DNA from: Deltaproteobacteria bacterium | Lineage (GTDB): Bacteria > Desulfobacterota > GWC2-55-46 > DRQE01 | DNA: 9,474 nucleotides | Direction of reading: 5' to 3' | Assembly: GCA_030631875.1 (NCBI GenBank) | Contig: DAOVKH010000050.1 | Span: 1 to 9,474 of the forward strand | Shown here: positions 5,369 through 9,474 of the stretch, piece after piece | How the letters are laid out: every line of letters begins with the position of its first letter | Numbering within the stretch: the first letter of the stretch is position 1 | Notes under the pieces: model-generated | Seen by the model: only the letters and a program-made list of their open reading frames with translations | What the model was told of the DNA's origin: nothing | The model's database searches: none | Position numbers and translations under genes: made by a program

Positions 5369-5385
5369 TATACTACACAGTGTAG
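5369..5385 (+). promoter_or_regulatory. Candidate operator with overlapping -10 before the efflux genes
   Basis: CTAC-ACAGT-GTAG (5373-5385) is a 13-bp palindrome, CTACAC-A-GTGTAG, with the same half-sites and spacing as the site in the repressor promoter; both continue as GTAGAA on the right. TATACT (5369-5374) is a good -10 candidate. It would place the transcription start near 5381, inside the palindrome, so bound repressor would block initiation. No convincing -35 lies 16-18 bp upstream, so the promoter may be weak or read differently. The repressor is predicted to bind here and couple pump expression to its protease partner. Confidence 0.65.
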
Positions 5386-5389
5386 AAAA

Positions 5390-5394
5390 GAAGG
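5390..5394 (+). promoter_or_regulatory. Ribosome-binding site fixing the GTG start of the channel gene
   Basis: GAAGG lies six bases before the GTG at 5401. An ATG two bases earlier (5399) runs straight into a TGA, so the GTG is the only workable start here. Confidence 0.7.
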
Positions 5395-5400
5395 CGTAAT

Positions 5401-6894
5401 GTGAATACCTTGGCTGAGGTTAGAGATTGTGGTCGTCTTAGAGTAGTAAGCCTGTTGTGGGTATTTGCACTACTCATTGCGCTATCAATATTTAGTGCGG
5501 GCAGTACTTTTGCTGAAATGAATGCAATGAACCACGACGGCCATCTTACGGAAGATACGAAAGATACCACTACCGCAAAGACAGTCGACGGCCAAGACCT
5601 TAGCAAACCTACTTCAGGTAGTGACGGTCAAGAGAGCGATGGCTCGGCCTTTTTGATCTCAGAGGTCAAAGCTACCTCTGCCGTCGATAGTGCTACCCTC
5701 GGTGAGCTAATTGAGCTTGGCACGGAGGCGAACCCCCGCTTAAAGGCTCTTTACCTTAATTGGCAGGTGGTAGCCGAACGTCACGCCCAAGCTACGGCCC
5801 TTGACGATCCTCTATTTACATACACCCGTCCGATAGAGGAGGTAGAGACGAGGCTCGGCCCGCAGGAGAATATATTCATGGTTAGCCAAAGGCTCCCCTT
5901 CCCCGGTAAGCGTTCCTTAAGGGGCGACATAGTAACGAAGGATATAGAGATAGCAAAGGTAATCTATGAAAAGGCCAGAAGAGACTTAAGGGCAAAGATA
6001 AAGGTAGCCTTCTATAATCTCTACTACATAGATAATGCCATCAGGCTTACCAATGAAAACAAGGCCGTCTTAGATTACTTTAGAGACGTTAGCCGTGCCA
6101 ATTATGGAATAAACGTATCGGGCTTAGACGAACTCGTCAGGGCGCAGACACTTCAGGCAAAGGCCTCGCGTGATATTATTATCTTAAATGATATGCGAGA
6201 CAGCGCACTTGCCGTTTTAAATACACTCCTTGATCGCGAGCCGACCTACAATATTGATACCTCCCTTGAAGAGTCTTCCATTGAAGCCGTGAAGCATACA
6301 GTAATCGAGCTTTATTCTTTGGCAAGGCTCAACTACGAAGGCCTTAAGATAGCCGGCCTTAAGGTGGAGAAGGGTGGTCTTAAGCGTCAACTCTCAGAGT
6401 ATGCCTACCGTCCTGACTTTCGTGTGGCCTTGAATTATTCCGTTATAGGAGAGCCTCCCGTGGCTTCTATTGACAATGCCGGGCGCGATGCAATGAGCCT
6501 GAGTGTCGGCGTAAACATTCCACTGTGGTCAAAGAAGAATAGAAGCAAGGTGGCGGAGGCGACTCTTATGCGTGAAAGAAGTATTGTTGAAGCTCGCGGC
6601 GAGCTTATAGAGCTGTTGAACGACATAAAGAGAGTTTACTTTGAGATGACGAGTGCCCGGGCACTCGTCAAACTCTACGGAGAGTCGCTCGTGCCTGAGG
6701 CCAAGGCGTCTCTTGACTTTGCCGAGGCACGCTACAGGAGCGGCGAAGAACGTCTCGGACCTTTACTCGAAACCCAGAGCATGTGGCTCAATTTTCGCCT
6801 CATCTACTATAGGGCGGTAGCGGATTACCTAAAGGCCGTAAGCGAACTCGAAAGGCTTACTGGAAGCAAACTAATTACCGTGGAGGAATCTTAG
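5401..6894 (+). CDS. TolC-family outer-membrane efflux channel (CusC/CzcC role)
   Basis: This 497-residue protein is the outer-membrane channel of the tripartite pump encoded here. A signal peptide (about 1-38) ends in STFA, and the mature protein then begins with a small Met/His cluster, MNAMNHDGH (40-48). There is no lipobox, unlike E. coli CusC. A low-complexity linker (about 50-95) leads into the TolC domain. The first repeat starts near TLGELIELGTEANPRLKAL and includes the QRLPFPGKR motif. The second covers the YRPDFRVALNYS and LSVGVNIPLWSKKNRSKVAEA strand-helix segments and ends in long helices with RYRSGEERLGPLLETQ. Two long alpha-helical halves and this length are normal for the family. 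Translation starts at GTG (5401) with a good ribosome-binding site, and the adaptor gene follows after three bases. Metal specificity is inferred from the neighbours, because the channel itself is not diagnostic. Confidence 0.92.
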   Translation: MNTLAEVRDCGRLRVVSLLWVFALLIALSIFSAGSTFAEMNAMNHDGHLTEDTKDTTTAKTVDGQDLSKPTSGSDGQESDGSAFLISEVKATSAVDSATLGELIELGTEANPRLKALYLNWQVVAERHAQATALDDPLFTYTRPIEEVETRLGPQENIFMVSQRLPFPGKRSLRGDIVTKDIEIAKVIYEKARRDLRAKIKVAFYNLYYIDNAIRLTNENKAVLDYFRDVSRANYGINVSGLDELVRAQTLQAKASRDIIILNDMRDSALAVLNTLLDREPTYNIDTSLEESSIEAVKHTVIELYSLARLNYEGLKIAGLKVEKGGLKRQLSEYAYRPDFRVALNYSVIGEPPVASIDNAGRDAMSLSVGVNIPLWSKKNRSKVAEATLMRERSIVEARGELIELLNDIKRVYFEMTSARALVKLYGESLVPEAKASLDFAEARYRSGEERLGPLLETQSMWLNFRLIYYRAVADYLKAVSELERLTGSKLITVEES

Positions 6895-6897
6895 GCG

Positions 6898-8331
6898 ATG
6901 AATAAAAACATATCCATAGCGGCAGCGGTCATGCTTGGAATCTTGATAGGCGTAGCCGGGCCTTACTTTCTTTCAGAGAAGTCTTCTATTGAAGCTCCGG
7001 TTGAAGGTGCTCTTGAAGCAACGTCTTCTCCAAACGAAAGGAAGGTTAAGTATTGGCAGGCTCCGATGGATCCTACTTACATACGTTTTGAGCCCGGGCA
7101 ATCTCCCATGGGGATGGATCTCATATCAATATATGAAGTGGATGACGCAGATGCTACTGATAAAGAGGCAGGCACCGTTAAGATAGATCCAATAACCGTT
7201 CAGACGATAGGCGTAAGGACACACGCCGTAGAGCGCATGGAGCTTGAGCGCGAGTTGAGAACCATAGGGCGTGTGGACTATGATGAAACGCGCGTCCATA
7301 ATGTTCATACAAAGGTCGAGGGGTGGATAGAAAAACTCTATATAGATACCACCGGACAAGAGGTAAAGAAGAACGACTACCTACTTGAGATATACAGCCC
7401 GACGCTCGTCAGCGCACAGGAAGAATACCTCCTGAGCTTGAAGCATAAAGGGAAGATAAACGAGGTAGGGCGCGAGTCCATAAGTGATTTAAGTCGCCGT
7501 CGCCTTGAGCTTTGGGATGTGCCCGCCCATCAGATAGAGGAGCTTGAGACCCAAGGTATTGTTAAGAGAACTCTCCACATACACTCTCCGGCGACGGGCA
7601 TTATAATAGACAAGCCCGTTACTGAAGGGATGTATACGAAGCCCGGAACGCGCCTCTATACGATAGCCGATATATCAAAGGTCTGGGTCTATGTAGATAT
7701 ATACGAGTATGAATTGCCGTGGATAAAGAAGGGGCAGCTCGCAGAGATGACCCTTGCGTCGTATCCGGGAAAGATCTTCAAAGGTGAGATTACCTTTATA
7801 TATCCCTTCATGGAATCCAAGACGCGCACAAATAAAGTACGCCTTGAGTTTGATAATACGAGAGGTGAGCTTAAGCCCGATATGTACGCAAACGTAACGC
7901 TTAAGTCCGTCATAAGCAAAGACGCGATAGCCGTACCCACCGAGGCGGTAATAAAGTCCGGCGGTAGAAATATCGTAATCATAAGTAAAGGCGGCGGCAC
8001 ATTCGCGCCGCGCGCCGTAACGGTCGGTGCCGAGGGCAGGGCCCCTACAGGCAGTGGCCTCACAGGCAGTGCTCATGCAGACGGTAATTACTACGAAATC
8101 ATAGAGGGGCTGAGCGAGGGCGAGATCGTCGTAACCTCGGCGCACTTCCTCATAGACTCCGAGTCGAGGCTCAAGGAGGCTATAGGAAAGATGCTTGAGG
8201 CAAAGTCGAGTGAGCGTAAAGACACTACCTCGTTAGAGACGATGGAGCATTCCGTCGTGGACAGTATGGATGATATGTCGGGCATGAACAACGACATGGA
8301 CGAGATGGATCACTCCGCCATGGGGCACTGA
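6898..8331 (+). CDS. cusB: CusB-like periplasmic adaptor of a heavy-metal RND efflux pump
   Basis: This 477-residue membrane-fusion protein bridges the inner-membrane pump and the outer channel. An N-terminal membrane anchor or signal (about 5-25) precedes a heavy-metal-binding motif, YWQAPMDPTYIRFEPGQSPMGMDL (52-75). M57, M71 and M73 occupy nearly the same spacing as the three Met that bind Cu(I) in E. coli CusB. The barrel-sandwich halves lie near 131-165 (VHTKVEGWIEKLYI) and 225-258 (IHSPATGIIIDKPVTEGMYTKPG), separated by the helical hairpin, and the beta-barrel (about 261-330) and membrane-proximal domain follow. An extra C-terminal tail (about 447-477) contains seven Met and three His and ends HSAMGH, a second likely metal-binding segment. 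The ATG at 6898 has GGAGG 11 bases upstream, inside the end of the channel gene. The call is firm; the choice of Cu/Ag over other metals rests on the Met-based motif. Confidence 0.94.
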   Translation: MNKNISIAAAVMLGILIGVAGPYFLSEKSSIEAPVEGALEATSSPNERKVKYWQAPMDPTYIRFEPGQSPMGMDLISIYEVDDADATDKEAGTVKIDPITVQTIGVRTHAVERMELERELRTIGRVDYDETRVHNVHTKVEGWIEKLYIDTTGQEVKKNDYLLEIYSPTLVSAQEEYLLSLKHKGKINEVGRESISDLSRRRLELWDVPAHQIEELETQGIVKRTLHIHSPATGIIIDKPVTEGMYTKPGTRLYTIADISKVWVYVDIYEYELPWIKKGQLAEMTLASYPGKIFKGEITFIYPFMESKTRTNKVRLEFDNTRGELKPDMYANVTLKSVISKDAIAVPTEAVIKSGGRNIVIISKGGGTFAPRAVTVGAEGRAPTGSGLTGSAHADGNYYEIIEGLSEGEIVVTSAHFLIDSESRLKEAIGKMLEAKSSERKDTTSLETMEHSVVDSMDDMSGMNNDMDEMDHSAMGH

Positions 8332-8352
8332 ATCCGTTAGGGACGCACTCAT

Positions 8353-9474
8353 ATGCTTAAGGGTATAATAGAGCTATCTATAAGAAACCGCTTCCTCGTA
8401 ATCTTAGCTACGATATTCATCGTAGTGTGGGGTATCGTCGTATTAAAGGATACACCCTTGGATGCCATACCGGACTTGTCCGACGTGCAGGTGATAATTT
8501 ATACCGAGTACGCAGGCCAGGCTCCGCAGGTCGTAGAGGATCAGATTACATACCCGCTAACAACGGCGATGCTCTCGGTGCCATTCGCAAAGGTCGTCCG
8601 TGGTTACTCCTTCTTTGGCACTTCGTTCGTATACATTATATTTGAAGACGATACGGATATGTACTGGGCAAGGAGCCGTGTCCTTGAGTACCTGAACTTC
8701 GTTTCGGGTAGGTTGCCCGATGGTGTAAACCCGACGCTTGGCCCCGACGCCACGGGTGTTGGCTGGGTATTCGAGTACGCATTGGTCGATAAGACAGGAA
8801 CTCACGACCTCTCGGATCTGAGGAGCATTCAAGACTGGTTCCTGCGCTATGAGTTGCAGACCGTAAAGGGGGTCTCCGAGGTCGCAAGCATCGGGGGCTT
8901 TGTTAAGCAGTATCAGGTCGAGGTCGATCCTAATAAATTACTGGCATATAATATTCCGCTCGGTAAGGTCAAGCACGCCATCAAGAGGAGCAATAACGAC
9001 GTTGGAGGTCGTCTCCTTGAGATGGCCGAGACCGAGTTCATGGTGCGCGGCCTTGGCTACATAAAGAGCATAGAAGATATAGAAGATATATCGCTTGGCA
9101 TCAGTCAGCGCGGTACGCCGATAACTATTAAGGATGTAGCCCACGTTCACTTAGGGCCTGAGTTAAGGCGCGGCATCGCCGAGCTCGACGGCATAGGCGA
9201 GGTCGCCGGAGGTATCGTCATAATGCGCTACGGCGAGAATGCCCTGGAGGTGATAGAGAACGTAAAGGCAAAGCTCGAGACCTTAAAGCAGGGTCTGCCC
9301 GAAGGTGTAGAGATTGTTACCACATACGACCGTTCGGGTCTTATCCACCGTGCCATAGATACACTCACCGAAAAGTTGATCGAAGAGAGCATTGTCGTTG
9401 CCCTAATATGTATCTTATTCCTTCTTCACTTTAGGAGTGCGCTCGTTGCCATTCTTACACTTCCAGTCGGCATA
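8353..9474 (+). CDS. cusA: CusA-like heavy-metal RND pump, N-terminal part (cut by window end)
   Basis: The first 374 codons of an inner-membrane proton-driven metal exporter are visible; full-length family members have about 1,040 residues. TM1 lies at about 12-31. The periplasmic porter domain has strong heavy-metal-RND blocks: IPDLSDVQVIIYTEYAGQAP (39-58), YPLTTAMLSVP (67-77), YWARSRVLEYLNFVSGRLP (104-122), LGPDATGVGWVFEYALVD (129-146), DLRSIQDWFLRYEL (155-168) and ETEFMVRGLGYI (226-237). These match CusA/SilA closely. LGPELRRGIAELDG (267-280) and the TTYDRSGLIHRAIDTL stretch (323-338) lead into TM2, where the sequence ends. The Met that line the metal path and the proton-relay Asp lie beyond the window, so monovalent Cu/Ag versus divalent specificity is not proven here. 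The ATG at 8353 has AGGGA about ten bases upstream and lies 21 bases after the adaptor stop, in the same operon. Confidence 0.95.
   Translation, partial: MLKGIIELSIRNRFLVILATIFIVVWGIVVLKDTPLDAIPDLSDVQVIIYTEYAGQAPQVVEDQITYPLTTAMLSVPFAKVVRGYSFFGTSFVYIIFEDDTDMYWARSRVLEYLNFVSGRLPDGVNPTLGPDATGVGWVFEYALVDKTGTHDLSDLRSIQDWFLRYELQTVKGVSEVASIGGFVKQYQVEVDPNKLLAYNIPLGKVKHAIKRSNNDVGGRLLEMAETEFMVRGLGYIKSIEDIEDISLGISQRGTPITIKDVAHVHLGPELRRGIAELDGIGEVAGGIVIMRYGENALEVIENVKAKLETLKQGLPEGVEIVTTYDRSGLIHRAIDTLTEKLIEESIVVALICILFLLHFRSALVAILTLPVGI

Noticed and set aside
7675..8145. 156-codon minus-strand frame opposite the adaptor gene
   Set aside because: It is antisense to conserved adaptor sequence, with no family features or start signals.

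Overview
The window reads as the chromosome of a Gram-negative bacterium. It encodes signal-peptide and lipoprotein precursors, a TolC-type outer-membrane channel and a three-part RND efflux pump. Genes are tightly packed. Base composition is intermediate, ATA (Ile) and AGA/AGG (Arg) codons are frequent, and GTG starts occur. The ABC-F protein at the left edge resembles a short-armed subtype that I associate with deltaproteobacteria-like lineages; this placement is inference and the genus cannot be named. No tRNA, rRNA, CRISPR array or insertion sequence was seen, and no gene-free stretch exceeds about 170 bases.

Left half, all on the minus strand (transcribed right to left). A probable three-gene unit encodes two paralogous small lipoproteins (3787-3164 and 3073-2537) and then a secreted protein (2529-1801) made largely of 14 tandem 9-residue repeats. 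The lipoproteins are a tandem duplication. A 25-bp relic of the repeat-protein start, with its ATG changed to ATA, survives behind the first copy, so the ancestral duplication probably included the repeat-protein gene. The first copy also carries an extra in-frame stretch of about 90 bp containing a perfect 9-bp inverted repeat. Further left, an ABC-F ATPase (1666 to beyond the window edge) follows a 134-bp gap.

Right half, all on the plus strand. A BlaI/MecI-type repressor (3955-4404) and a BlaR1-like M56 membrane metalloprotease (4406-5329) lie one base apart. They are followed by a TolC-family channel (5401-6894), a CusB-like adaptor (6898-8331) and the first 374 codons of a CusA-like heavy-metal RND pump (8353 to the window end). 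The protease has the HExxH site but no penicillin-binding sensor domain. It ends instead in a periplasmic tail of about 40 residues rich in Cys, His and Met.

The main proposal is that this is a metal-sensing version of the BlaR1-BlaI proteolytic switch. Periplasmic metal (copper or silver most likely) would bind the tail, the cytoplasmic protease would activate, the repressor would be inactivated, and the Cus pump would be expressed. The DNA supports shared control. The palindrome CTAC-N5-GTAG occurs once exactly filling the 17-bp spacer of a consensus promoter in front of the repressor gene, and once immediately before the channel gene. A divergent promoter just upstream of the repressor promoter probably drives the lipoprotein/repeat-protein unit.
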